From: Croceicoccus gelatinilyticus
GTDB taxonomy: Bacteria > Pseudomonadota > Alphaproteobacteria > Sphingomonadales > Sphingomonadaceae
Direction: 5' to 3'
DNA length: 64,000 nt
Assembly: GCF_018398395.1 (NCBI RefSeq)
Contig: NZ_JAHCBF010000004.1
Location: 62,001 to 126,000 of the forward strand
Part shown: in pieces, positions 26,607 to 35,235 of the stretch
How the letters are laid out: each line of letters opens with the position of its first letter
How positions within the stretch are numbered: position 1 is the stretch's first letter
Notes under the pieces: generated by a model
What the model saw: only the letters and a program-made list of their open reading frames with translations
What the model was told of the DNA's origin: nothing
The model's database searches: none
Translations under genes and position numbers: made by a program

Positions 26607-26909
26607 TCAGCCCTCCGGATGGCGACCAAGGTCGAACAGCAGCTCGCGTTCGTAGCTGCCGTCCATGCACGCGATCATGCCGTCGATCAGCGGCTTGTTC
26701 TGCGCATATTCCATGTGCGCCTTGTCCGCCGCTTCGTCGACGAAGCTTTCCAGCACTGCGAACATGCCCGGATCGCCCAGCCGGAAGAACTGGAAGTGCA
26801 GCGTGCCCGGTTCATCCGGAGCCTGCTTTTCCATTTTGCGGGCAAGATCGATAAATTCGTCCTGCTTGTCGTCCCGCACCTTGAAGCGGGACAGAAAAGT
26901 ATATGCCAT
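26607..26909 (-). CDS. Antibiotic-biosynthesis-monooxygenase (ABM) domain protein
   Basis: A 100-residue ABM-fold protein, MAYTFLSRFKVRDDKQDEF at the start and DEPGTLHFQFFRLGDPGMFAVLE in the middle, with FVDEAADKAHMEY typical of the last helix. It is a divergent tandem relative of the next ABM gene, 2 bases apart, and 15 bases downstream of the SnoaL-like gene. Enzyme activity is unproven. Confidence 0.75.
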   Translation of the reverse strand: MAYTFLSRFKVRDDKQDEFIDLARKMEKQAPDEPGTLHFQFFRLGDPGMFAVLESFVDEAADKAHMEYAQNKPLIDGMIACMDGSYERELLFDLGRHPEG

Positions 26910-26924
26910 GTGCCTTGGCTCTCC

Positions 26925-27473
26925 TCAGCCGTGTTTTCTGTTCTCGTGATAGGTCTGCCAGCTTTCCAGCTTTTCGGGAAAGTCTGCCGGTCCGGGCGTG
27001 TCGTACGCCATGTTGCGATCCTCGCGCAGGAGGATGTCGGGGTATTCGGATACCGGCACATAATAGAGGAACTGGATCGTGCGTTCGGCAAACCGCCAGC
27101 CATGATCGGTCTTCCGGTACTTGTCGGCATAGCGAAGAGCGGTGACCATCATCATGCCCTTGCGCTTTAGTTCGGCATGGCCCGAAACGCGGCCCGTCGC
27201 CTCGGTATCGCTGACAAAATCGATCTGGACGTCGTGCATGAAGTGATGGCCGGGGCCGAGTACGTCGAAACGTCCATGGTACTGATCGATGATGGCATCC
27301 GGACCTTTTGCGTACATCACGCCGTCTGCGGACTGGATCACGCCGTCATCGGTGAACAGGTCGCGCACCGCCTCGATGTTCCGGTCGTCGATGTCGAAAC
27401 AGTAATGCGCGATCAGCTGGCGGATTTGCGATTCCGCCTCCAGCCGCGCGAGGCGTTTCTCGATATCGCTCAT
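26925..27473 (-). CDS. SnoaL-like (NTF2-fold) protein 1
   Basis: A 182-residue NTF2-fold protein of the SnoaL_4 type: IRQLIAHYCFDIDDRNIEAVRDLFTDDGVIQSADG at the start, a HHFMHDVQIDFVSDTEATGR strand region, and HGWRFAERTIQF near the end. Members act as dehydratases, isomerases, hydroxylases or small subunits. It overlaps the upstream SnoaL gene by ATGA. The exact reaction is not predictable. Confidence 0.75.
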   Translation of the reverse strand: MSDIEKRLARLEAESQIRQLIAHYCFDIDDRNIEAVRDLFTDDGVIQSADGVMYAKGPDAIIDQYHGRFDVLGPGHHFMHDVQIDFVSDTEATGRVSGHAELKRKGMMMVTALRYADKYRKTDHGWRFAERTIQFLYYVPVSEYPDILLREDRNMAYDTPGPADFPEKLESWQTYHENRKHG

Positions 27474-28084
27474 CCATGTGCTCCTTCGATGTAGCGTGAG
27501 TTGGCGTAGACCGGATCACCCGTCCCCCATTCGCCGATCGGGCGAAGGGTCTGGTGCATGCCCTGGTCAAGGATCTGGTTCGACGGGTGGCTGGCGTTCC
27601 AGTCGCTGACGACCATGCGACGCAGGATGCGCCATTCGCCGTCGCGCTTCTCGAAACGGTCGAGATAGCGGCCTGCCATCACGAACATCTCATGATCGGC
27701 ATCAAGGCCGCTGGCCGCCAGTTGCCCGAAATAGCTCGAGCCGAGCATGTCCTCGGCCATGCCACCCCGAACGCGGCAGGCGGAATAGAGGTAGCTCTCG
27801 CTAGCAGCATGATCCCCGTCGATCTCGATATCGACGTTGAGCAGGCAGTGCGTGCCCATCGTGAAATACTTGGTGATCTCGGAAATGATGAAGGGCACGA
27901 ACTCGCTCGCCCGCCCCGAATAGATGCCGTGGATGTCCTCTCCGTCGGGCCAGTAGACGGTTTCCATCATGGCAAGGTCCGCACGGTCGAGCGCGCGGCA
28001 ATAGCGCGTCAGGACATCGCCGACATCGCGCACCGCGACCAGTTCGGCTAGGCGTTCCCGGCCTGTCAGACCGCTGGAGGTCAT
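27470..28084 (-). CDS. SnoaL-like (NTF2-fold) protein 2
   Basis: A 204-residue paralogue of the next gene upstream. It shares the block DVLTRYCRALDRADLAMMETVYWPDGEDIHG and a GEWRILRRMVVSDWNASHPSNQILDQGM end with it. This length and C-terminal motif are typical of SnoaL-like proteins found beside Rieske oxygenases in sphingomonads. ATGA overlaps on both sides show tight coupling. Confidence 0.78.
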   Translation of the reverse strand: MTSSGLTGRERLAELVAVRDVGDVLTRYCRALDRADLAMMETVYWPDGEDIHGIYSGRASEFVPFIISEITKYFTMGTHCLLNVDIEIDGDHAASESYLYSACRVRGGMAEDMLGSSYFGQLAASGLDADHEMFVMAGRYLDRFEKRDGEWRILRRMVVSDWNASHPSNQILDQGMHQTLRPIGEWGTGDPVYANSRYIEGAHG

Positions 28085-28689
28085 GGCCGGTTGCCCCAGA
28101 CCGGATCGCCCGGCCCGCGCTCACCCAACGGGCGCAGCGTCGCGAACATGCCCTGGTCGAGGATCTCGTTCGAAGGGCGGTTCTCGTTCCAGTCCATCAC
28201 GACTTCGCGGCGGAAGATGCGCCATTCGCCGTCGCGCCGTTCGAACTTGTCGAGATAGCGTCCGCCGAAGAAGAAGTGATGGTGGGCAGGGTCCAGCCCC
28301 TTGCCGGCAAACCGCTCCATGTAGCGCGATCCGAAGATCTCCTCGGCCTTGTCCACGCGCACCTTGTGATAGGCGAAGAGGTACGTCTCGGTCGCGGCGC
28401 GGTCGCCTTTCACTTCCATGTGGACGTTCATGATGCCGTGCATCGTGACTTCGAACCATTCCTGGATCTCACGCACGATGAATTCGGAAAACTCGACCGC
28501 GTTGCCGTCGAACACCCCGTGCGAATCCGAACCGTCGGGCCAGTAGACGCTCTTCATCAGTTCGACGTCGGCGCGGTCCAGCGCGCGGCAATATCGGGTC
28601 AGCACCGAATAGATGTCCCTGCGGGCAAGCAGGTCCTCGATCTCGGCGTCGGATACGACGGGCGCAGGTGCAGTGGCGCTTTCGGTCAT
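28081..28689 (-). CDS. SnoaL-like (NTF2-fold) protein 3
   Basis: A 202-residue SnoaL-like protein, first in the operon. It shares TRYCRALDRADVELMKSVYWPDGSDSHG and RREVVMDWNENRPSNEILDQGM with protein 2, so the two arose by tandem duplication. I chose the ATG at 28689 because GGAG lies six bases upstream; an ATG at 28701 is possible. An operator-like palindrome (28763-28776) lies about 75 bases upstream. Confidence 0.78.
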   Translation of the reverse strand: MTESATAPAPVVSDAEIEDLLARRDIYSVLTRYCRALDRADVELMKSVYWPDGSDSHGVFDGNAVEFSEFIVREIQEWFEVTMHGIMNVHMEVKGDRAATETYLFAYHKVRVDKAEEIFGSRYMERFAGKGLDPAHHHFFFGGRYLDKFERRDGEWRIFRREVVMDWNENRPSNEILDQGMFATLRPLGERGPGDPVWGNRP

Positions 28690-28762
28690 CCTCTTCTCCA
28701 TCACGGCGTCCCGTTCGTGCGGGATCGTTCCGGATGCGACGATAACGGACATCAAGAAAAAA

Positions 28763-28776
28763 ACAATCATGCATGT
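28763..28776. promoter_or_regulatory. Operator-like palindrome S1 (ACA-N2-CATG-N2-TGT)
   Basis: ACAATCATGCATGT in the divergent region between the SnoaL/ABM operon and TonB receptor 1. On the minus strand it is followed by a run of seven T. It matches the consensus shared by the other island promoters. Confidence 0.6.
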
Positions 28777-28833
28777 TCGTAATTGCGATCAGTTGCTCTT
28801 TGGCATCGCCTGAAAAAATTTCACAAGAAAAAA

Positions 28834-28847
28834 ACATTCATGATTGA
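28834..28847. promoter_or_regulatory. Operator-like palindrome S2 (one arm imperfect)
   Basis: ACATTCATGATTGA, matching ACA-N2-CATG-N2-TGT except for the last base. It is 71 bases from S1 and 77 bases upstream of the TonB receptor 1 start, so each side of the divergent region has its own copy. Confidence 0.5.
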
Positions 28848-28923
28848 TTGGAAGCTGGCAACGTGCTTCTATCCTCCCCGGCGTTACCCGCAAAATGGCG
28901 GGAACCAAGGAGAGGAGCAGGGG

Positions 28924-31437
28924 ATGAAAGCGAGTAATCTCTATCGTACGACGTGCGCCATTGCGTTGGCTGCAAGCGTCGCAATGCCGGCCTATGCGCA
29001 AGATGCGGACAATCTTGACGGGCCAGAAACCGTACCGGCCGGACCGGTCGACGAAAGTCCTGCGCCCGCACCGACGTCTTCGGTTGGCCTGGGCGACATC
29101 ATCGTTACTGCGACGCGCCGTGCGACGGACCTGCAGACCACCCCGGTCGCGGTTTCGGCGGTCGATTCGAAACTGATCCAGCAATCCAACCCGCGCGACG
29201 TGGGCGATCTGGCCGCTTTCGTGCCGAACTTCTCCGCAGCGACGATCGCGAACTTCAACGCGGCATCGTTTGCCATGCGCGGCGTCGGCCAGACGTCGAT
29301 CATCATCTATTACGAACCGCCGGTCGCAGTGCTTGTCGACGACTTCGTGATGCCGTCGGTCCAGACCCAGCTTCTCGATACGTTCGACGTGGAGCAGGTC
29401 GAAGTGCTGCGCGGCCCGCAGGGAACCCTGTTCGGCAAGAACACCACCGGCGGCGCGGTCACCATTCGTACCAAGCGCCCCGAACTCGGCTACATCGGTG
29501 TCGACGGACAGTTCGAAGTCGGCAGCTGGAACACGATCAACGCCAAGGGCGCAGCCAACGTGCCGATCGGCGACGTCGCAGCCCTGCGCTTGGTCGCAGG
29601 CTACGAATCGAACGACGGTTATTACAAGAACGGCGCTTGCTACGGCCCCGTCACCGGCTTCGTGCCCAGCGCATTCGAAGGTGTTTCGGGTTGCCTGGGC
29701 GGTGAAACGCTTGGCGGACAGAGTGTGATTTCAGCCCGTGCCAAGCTGCTGGTGGAACCCAGCGACCGGTTCTCGGCACTCGTGCAGTACGAGTATTTCC
29801 GCGACGATTCGGACGTCGTCCCCTCGGTCAACGTCAACGACGAATATACCGGTAGCGTCCCGTTCCTTACCGACATCCTCGGCACGATCCGACCCAACCC
29901 GGACAGCAGCGATCCGCTGGACAATGCGGCCTACACGGGCCGTAACGCAGGCGGCCTCATGCTGGGCAAGGGTCAGCGCATCTATGTGGACGGCATTTAT
30001 GCGAACCTCGAATTCAGCCCCGAATTCGGCACGTTCACGTCCGTTTCGGGCTACCGCTTCCAGCGTTCGCGTATTCCCAACTCGTACGCCGGTGCCACTG
30101 CCATCGCCCCCGACGGCACGTACCTTTCGTTCTTCGACGCCACCCGCGACGATGACCGCAAGACGTGGCAGCAGGAATTGCGCTTTGCCAGCGACCTTGG
30201 CGGTTCGTTCGACTTCGTGGCCGGCGGGTTCTATCAGAAGGACAAGACCAGCTTCTGCGTTCCGCAGCTGCTCGGCTTCCTCGACCTGACCAGCGGCCCA
30301 CTGCCCTTCGGCAACTGGAACGACACGATCTACACGCTCTGCAACGCGCAGAAGGCGGAATCGAAGGCCGTCTTCCTCGAAGGCACGCTGCAGGCAACCG
30401 ACCGTCTTTCGATCACGGTCGGCGGTCGCTACACTTGGGAAGACAAGACCTGGTATGGTCGCCAGCAGGCTTTCTATGCAGAGCTGAACGGCGGTTTCGA
30501 CCTGTCGATCGTCGACCAGATCCGCACGCCGCTTGATGCCAATGTCTTCGACTATCCGGCAAACGTCATCCGCGTGGATGGCAGCTGGAAGGAGCCGACA
30601 TGGCGCGCCAGCGTCAGCTATGAAGTGAACCCCGACGTATACATCTACGGTACGTATTCGCGCGGCTTCAAGGGCGGCGGCTTCAACGACCAGGCCGGTA
30701 ACTTCAACGCCTTCGGCAGCGATCTCGACGCCTTTGCCGAGGCCGCAGCACCGACCGATCCCGAAACCGCAGACAGCTTCGAAGCGGGCATCAAGTCCGA
30801 GTTCTTCGACAACCGCCTGCGCTTCAACCTCACCGGCTTCTACGTGAAGTACAAGGACCTGCAGAAGCAGCTCAACGTGCCGATCGTGGTCAACGGACAG
30901 CCGAACCAGGTTACCCTGTTCGTCAATGCCGCAGCCGCCGAAGTTAAGGGTATCGAGCTTGAGACCTCGGCCAATCCGTTCGAAGGCTTCACCCTTCGCG
31001 GCGTGCTTGGCTATCAGGATGGCAAGTACAAGGAATACGACACGACAGGGGCCGGTTACGACCTCTCCACCGCCCCGCTCGACCGTGCGCCGAAGTGGCA
31101 GTGGACGATCAACGGTACCTACGAAACGCCGGTGTCATCGGACTTCAATCTCGCCCTCAACGGCTCGGTCGCATATGTCAGCCGCAACCTTAACACGCAG
31201 GCGATCACGGATCCCCAGGGCAATACCTACCTCAACGCCCGTACGCTGGTGAACGGTTCGATCACGCTGAGCCAGGCAGACGACAAGTACTATGTCCGCC
31301 TGATCGGCCAGAACCTGACCGACAAGCGTTACAAGGTCGCGATCCAGAACGTGGGCGGCCTGTGGCAGAACGCCCAGTACGGCCCGCCGCGCTACTTCGG
31401 CCTCGAAGTGGGCTTCAGCTTCGGCGACTTCCTCTGA
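28924..31437 (+). CDS. TonB-dependent outer membrane receptor 1
   Basis: An 837-residue outer membrane beta-barrel for energised uptake of a hydrophobic or large substrate. Signal peptide MKASNLYRTTCAIALAASVA...AYAQ; plug domain from about residue 55 with DIIVTATRRATDLQTTPVAV, VEVLRGPQGTLFGKNTTGG at the plug end; barrel strands to the C-terminal aromatic end (YFGLEVGFSFGDFL). ATG at 28924 has GGAG-rich sequence upstream. It is followed by a strong terminator and then a PQQ dehydrogenase. The ligand is unknown; no iron- or B12-specific feature is visible. Confidence 0.93.
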   Translation: MKASNLYRTTCAIALAASVAMPAYAQDADNLDGPETVPAGPVDESPAPAPTSSVGLGDIIVTATRRATDLQTTPVAVSAVDSKLIQQSNPRDVGDLAAFVPNFSAATIANFNAASFAMRGVGQTSIIIYYEPPVAVLVDDFVMPSVQTQLLDTFDVEQVEVLRGPQGTLFGKNTTGGAVTIRTKRPELGYIGVDGQFEVGSWNTINAKGAANVPIGDVAALRLVAGYESNDGYYKNGACYGPVTGFVPSAFEGVSGCLGGETLGGQSVISARAKLLVEPSDRFSALVQYEYFRDDSDVVPSVNVNDEYTGSVPFLTDILGTIRPNPDSSDPLDNAAYTGRNAGGLMLGKGQRIYVDGIYANLEFSPEFGTFTSVSGYRFQRSRIPNSYAGATAIAPDGTYLSFFDATRDDDRKTWQQELRFASDLGGSFDFVAGGFYQKDKTSFCVPQLLGFLDLTSGPLPFGNWNDTIYTLCNAQKAESKAVFLEGTLQATDRLSITVGGRYTWEDKTWYGRQQAFYAELNGGFDLSIVDQIRTPLDANVFDYPANVIRVDGSWKEPTWRASVSYEVNPDVYIYGTYSRGFKGGGFNDQAGNFNAFGSDLDAFAEAAAPTDPETADSFEAGIKSEFFDNRLRFNLTGFYVKYKDLQKQLNVPIVVNGQPNQVTLFVNAAAAEVKGIELETSANPFEGFTLRGVLGYQDGKYKEYDTTGAGYDLSTAPLDRAPKWQWTINGTYETPVSSDFNLALNGSVAYVSRNLNTQAITDPQGNTYLNARTLVNGSITLSQADDKYYVRLIGQNLTDKRYKVAIQNVGGLWQNAQYGPPRYFGLEVGFSFGDFL

Positions 31438-31453
31438 GGCAGTGACTGAAAAT

Positions 31454-31490
31454 GCCCCGCAGGCCGCCATGGTCTGCGGGGCTTTTCTTT
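31454..31490 (+). terminator. Rho-independent terminator after TonB receptor 1
   Basis: Arms GCCCCGCAG (31454-31462) and CTGCGGGGC (31474-31482) with an 11-base loop, followed by TTTTCTTT. It lies 17 bases past the TonB receptor stop, so the PQQ dehydrogenase gene either needs read-through or its own promoter. Confidence 0.85.
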
Positions 31491-31548
31491 TCGAATGACA
31501 AGACATGAAGGCCGGCCCCGCGATCTGGGCCGGATACGAAGGGTCGAC

Positions 31549-33699
31549 GTGAGACATCCAGCAATCCGGCGTGCCCCCAGCGCCATCTTCCCCGCCCTCC
31601 TTGCCATCGCGCTTGCATCGTGCGGCGGTCCGGGCGGCGACATCGCCACCGGAAGCGACGGTGACGCGCAATGGCTGGCCCAGCTTTCCGACGACAGCGA
31701 TGGCAAGGACTGGCCTGCGTTCGGCCGGACCTATGGCGAACAGCATTTCAGCCCGCTGACCGAGATCAACGCGGACAATGTCGGCGAACTCGGCCTCGTC
31801 TGGGCGGTCGACCTGCCCGCGGGCAATCCCGCAACCGGCCCGATCGCCATCGACGGCACGGTCTATCTCGCCAGCGGCTATTCGGTGGTCCGCGCGATCG
31901 ATGTCGAGACCGGCAAGGTGAAATGGACTTACGATCCCGAGGCTCCGCAAGCATCGGGCGTGAAGCTGCGGCAGGGCTGGGGCAGCCGCGGCATTGCCTA
32001 CTGGAACCAGAAGGTCATCACCGCGACGCAGGACGGGCGGCTGATCGCGCTGGACGAAAACACCGGCGAGCCGGTGTGGACCGCGCAGACTTTCGGCAAG
32101 GACGAATTGCGCTTTATCTCCGGCCCGCCGCGCGTGTTCGATGGCAAGGTCATCATCGGCAGCGGCGGTTCGGATTCAGGCCCCGTCCGCGGCCTCGTCA
32201 TGACTTACGACGCCGACACCGGCGAGAAGCTGTGGGAGTTCTACACCGTCCCCGGCAACCCCGCAGACGGGTTCGAGAACGAGGCCATGGAAATGGCTGC
32301 GGAAACGTGGGCGGGCGAGTGGTGGAAGTACGGCGGCGGGGGCAGCGTTTGGAACGCGATGACCTATGACGCCGCGAACGACCAGATCCTTCTGGGCACC
32401 GGCAACGGCGCGCCGTGGAACCACAAGATCCGCTCTGCCGGAGAAGGCGACAACCTGTTCCTCTGCTCGATCGTCGCGCTCGACGCGAAGACCGGCAAGT
32501 ACAAGTGGCACTATCAGATCAATCCGGGCGAAAGCTGGGACTTCAACGCCTCGATGGACATGGAACTTGCCGATCTCGTCATCGACGGGAAACCGCGCCA
32601 GGTCGTGATGACCGCGCCGAAGAACGGGTTCTACTACGTCATCGACCGCACCAACGGTAAGCTGATTTCGGCAGAACCGTTCGTTGAGGTCACATGGGCC
32701 GAGGGTATCGATATCGAAACGGGCCGCCCAATCGAAGCGAAGGGTGTGCGCTACGAAGGCGGGACGACGACGTTCCGCCCCACCCCACTTGGCGCGCATA
32801 GCTGGATGCCGATGGCCTACAGCCCGCAGACCGGCCTGACCTACATTCCTGCAATCGACCTTCAGGTGACGTTCGACGATACCGGCGTCACTGCGGAAAA
32901 CTTCAAGTGGACGCCCAAGATGGGCCTGTCGCCCGGCGTCGGCTATGCGATCGGCGACGGCGGCAAGAAGGTGACCGGCTGGCTCATCGCGTGGGATCCT
33001 GTGAAGCAGGAACCGCGCTGGAAACTGCCGATGGACAAGCATCTCAATGGCGGCATCATGGCAACCGGCGGCAACCTGATCTTTCAGGGCCGGCCCGATG
33101 GCGGGTTCAGCGCCTATAACGCCACGTCCGGCGACAGGCTGTGGAACTTCGATGCCAAGGCAGGCGTCGTCGCGCCGCCGATTTCGTACAGCGTGAACGG
33201 CAGGCAGTACGTCACCGTCATCGCCGGTATCGGCACCAGCGCAGGCCTGTTCGGGCCGATGTTCACCGAATACGGCATCGATTATCACACGCAGAAACGC
33301 CGCGTCCTGACATTCGCGATCGGCGGGAAGATGACGCTGCCCGAGAACGAACCCTACAAGGCAGTCGCCTTCGACGATGCGGACTACAAGGAAGACGCCG
33401 CGCTCGCCTCCAAGGGCGAAGGCACGTTCAACGCCCGCTGCGCGGTCTGCCACGGTACCGGCGCCATCGGCGGGGGTACGGCGCCCGACCTTCGCACTTC
33501 GGCAGCGGCAGCGGATGCCGAAACCTTCAGGGCCGTGGTCCATGACGGGATCCTGGTGCCCAACGGAATGCCGCAGTTCGAGGAACTGGACGACACGAGC
33601 CTCAAGGCCCTGCGCCAGTATATCCGGTCGCGCGCTGCATCCCTGCGCAGCGGCAAGAACGAAAACAACGTGGCATCGACCATGAAGGCTTCGGACTGA
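31549..33699 (+). CDS. PQQ-dependent alcohol dehydrogenase with C-terminal cytochrome c (quinohaemoprotein)
   Basis: A 716-residue periplasmic enzyme that oxidises an alcohol with PQQ and passes electrons to a fused haem c. From a GTG at 31549 it begins with a lipoprotein-type signal ending IALASCGG. The eight-bladed propeller includes WGSRGIAYW, DGRLIALDENTGEPVW, GGSVWNAMTYD and GESWDFNASMDMELAD; the haem motif CAVCHG is near residue 632 with a probable Met ligand in VPNGMPQF. The vicinal Cys-Cys pair usual in type II alcohol dehydrogenases is absent (the matching region reads LRQGWGSRG). An upstream in-frame ATG at 31495 abuts the terminator and is less likely. Confidence 0.88.
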   Translation: MRHPAIRRAPSAIFPALLAIALASCGGPGGDIATGSDGDAQWLAQLSDDSDGKDWPAFGRTYGEQHFSPLTEINADNVGELGLVWAVDLPAGNPATGPIAIDGTVYLASGYSVVRAIDVETGKVKWTYDPEAPQASGVKLRQGWGSRGIAYWNQKVITATQDGRLIALDENTGEPVWTAQTFGKDELRFISGPPRVFDGKVIIGSGGSDSGPVRGLVMTYDADTGEKLWEFYTVPGNPADGFENEAMEMAAETWAGEWWKYGGGGSVWNAMTYDAANDQILLGTGNGAPWNHKIRSAGEGDNLFLCSIVALDAKTGKYKWHYQINPGESWDFNASMDMELADLVIDGKPRQVVMTAPKNGFYYVIDRTNGKLISAEPFVEVTWAEGIDIETGRPIEAKGVRYEGGTTTFRPTPLGAHSWMPMAYSPQTGLTYIPAIDLQVTFDDTGVTAENFKWTPKMGLSPGVGYAIGDGGKKVTGWLIAWDPVKQEPRWKLPMDKHLNGGIMATGGNLIFQGRPDGGFSAYNATSGDRLWNFDAKAGVVAPPISYSVNGRQYVTVIAGIGTSAGLFGPMFTEYGIDYHTQKRRVLTFAIGGKMTLPENEPYKAVAFDDADYKEDAALASKGEGTFNARCAVCHGTGAIGGGTAPDLRTSAAAADAETFRAVVHDGILVPNGMPQFEELDDTSLKALRQYIRSRAASLRSGKNENNVASTMKASD

Positions 33700-33720
33700 G
33701 CGTAGAAGCCTTTACCGGTA

Positions 33721-33756
33721 GAACGGCGCGCCCCTCTCCCTTTGGGCGCGCCGTTC
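33721..33756. terminator. Perfect 13-bp hairpin between convergent genes
   Basis: Arms GAACGGCGCGCCC and GGGCGCGCCGTTC with a 10-base loop, between the PQQ dehydrogenase (plus) and a SnoaL-like gene (minus). There is no long T-run on either strand, so termination may be inefficient or Rho-assisted, but the position fits a shared bidirectional terminator. Confidence 0.6.
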
Positions 33757-33763
33757 GAAACCC

Positions 33764-34225
33764 TTACTCCGCGCGCATCGGCCAAGCCGTCATCAGGCGG
33801 ATCGTCTTGAACTTCCACTTGCCGTCCACGCGGACATATTCGTCGTCATAGCGCCCGATCAGCAGCATCGGATTGTCATGCCCCCCGCGCGTCGTGATGG
33901 GCGAGCCTTCTCCCTGCCGCGTCACGAAATCGAGCAGGAGGCAGTGCCCCGTCGCCGTATCCGGCCCGGTCAGTTCGATCGAGTGGTTGCCGATGAAATG
34001 CACCGTGTCGAGCGGGGCATTGCAGTGCGCCCAGGTCGCGCGGAACAGCTCCAGCACTGCCTCGACCCCCGTGATCGCGCCGCCGAAGGCGACCGGATAA
34101 TGGCACACGATGTCGTCGACGAAATTGGCGCGCACCGCGGCCTCGTCGATCGTGTCGAAGGCAGTCGAATAATCGCAGCGCAACTGGCGGATTTCTTCGC
34201 GCGCGATCAGGTCTTCAAGGGTCAT
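33764..34225 (-). CDS. SnoaL-like (NTF2-fold) protein 4
   Basis: A 153-residue SnoaL-type protein: LIAREEIRQLRCDYSTAFDTIDEAAVRANFVDD at the start, HFIGNHSIELTGPDTATGHC in the sheet, and VDGKWKFKTIRLMTAWPM at the end. ATG at 34225 has GGAGAGAG just upstream. It lies 65 bases downstream of the first TetR gene on the same strand, suggesting a TetR-SnoaL transcript. Confidence 0.75.
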   Translation of the reverse strand: MTLEDLIAREEIRQLRCDYSTAFDTIDEAAVRANFVDDIVCHYPVAFGGAITGVEAVLELFRATWAHCNAPLDTVHFIGNHSIELTGPDTATGHCLLLDFVTRQGEGSPITTRGGHDNPMLLIGRYDDEYVRVDGKWKFKTIRLMTAWPMRAE

Positions 34226-34290
34226 CACTCTCTCCACTGTCGTGTTTTCACGGGATTTCGGGCGCACGCAAGGCAACGTGCAAGGACCGG

Positions 34291-35076
34291 TCAGGCCGAC
34301 GCGATCCGGTTCAGCTTCTTCTGGATGCCGGCCAGCTTGGCGAGGTAGTCCTCGCGCTGTTCCTCGCGCAGCATGAGCATCGCGCTGCGCAGGAAGCAGG
34401 CATGCAGTTCCAGCTTGCATTCCTCGCTGGAAGACTGCCCCAGCACCCAGCGGCGATAGACGAGGAATTCGTGCATGACGTGATCGCGCGCGACGCGTTC
34501 GACGTCGAGTTCGTCGCGAACATGGCCTGCCTCGCGCTGCAACGCGTACCAACCCATAAATCGGGAATAGGCAACGCTGGTCAGTTCGCGGACCTCCAGC
34601 TGGCGCTGCTCGGTCTCGAACACGAAGCCGACGACGACACGGGCGTAGAGCGTGTCGCGCTCCATTTCGCTGACCATCCAGTCGAGCTCTGAGAAAACCA
34701 CCGGCAACGTATAGGTCTGTCCGCGCCCCGCGATATGTTCGCGCACTTCCTTCATGCGGTCGACGACGGTTGCGGAAATCACGCCGTCCTTGTCACCGAA
34801 CAGCCGGTAGATCGTGCGCTGCGCAACCCCTGCCTCGTCCGACAGCCTGCGGATAGTCAGCGCGGCGACTCCGCCCTCGCCCAGGATGCGGTGTGCGGTG
34901 TCGACAATGCGCGTGCGGCGCTCCCGCATGGCCGGAGAGGTATAGCGACGGCGAGCGGGCTTCACTTTTTCGCCCCGAGTCTCCTGCACTGCAACATCGC
35001 CTGTCGGCACGATCGTCATTCCCCGTTTCACGACGTTTCTACTCCCAATCGGGGTAGCCAGGCAAATCGGCATCAT
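34291..35076 (-). CDS. TetR-family transcriptional regulator A
   Basis: A roughly 261-residue regulator. The helix-turn-helix covers about residues 55-105: RRTRIVDTAHRILGEGGVAALTIRRLSDEAGVAQRTIYRLFGDKDGVI; the rest is an effector-binding helical domain. Start is uncertain: ATG at 35076 has AAAGG five bases upstream, ATG at 35019 is the alternative. The operator-like palindrome S3 lies 33 bases upstream of the start, in the region shared with TonB receptor 2, which fits autoregulation and makes this the leading candidate for the island-wide repressor. Confidence 0.82.
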   Translation of the reverse strand: MMPICLATPIGSRNVVKRGMTIVPTGDVAVQETRGEKVKPARRRYTSPAMRERRTRIVDTAHRILGEGGVAALTIRRLSDEAGVAQRTIYRLFGDKDGVISATVVDRMKEVREHIAGRGQTYTLPVVFSELDWMVSEMERDTLYARVVVGFVFETEQRQLEVRELTSVAYSRFMGWYALQREAGHVRDELDVERVARDHVMHEFLVYRRWVLGQSSSEECKLELHACFLRSAMLMLREEQREDYLAKLAGIQKKLNRIASA

Positions 35077-35108
35077 CACTACCTTTCGCCGGTGCGGCAT
35101 AAACCAAA

Positions 35109-35122
35109 CATACATGATTGTA
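35109..35122. promoter_or_regulatory. Operator-like palindrome S3 (ACA-N2-CATG-N2-TGT)
   Basis: ACATACATGATTGT, a full match to the island consensus, followed by ATTTTTATC. It lies between the divergent TetR A and TonB receptor 2 starts, so one bound regulator could control both. Confidence 0.65.
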
Positions 35123-35235
35123 TTTTTATCTTCACAAAAATGATCACATGCGTTCATTTATTGGACAGGCGAACAACGCCGCACTGATTCGAGCTGCCAG
35201 CGACAGACATGGTGGCCGGAATGGGAGAGGGTTTG

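Noticed and set aside
35140-35160. Further CATG-centred site near 35148-35151
   Set aside because: Arms read GATCA and CGTTC and do not fit the ACA...TGT consensus; listed as noise.
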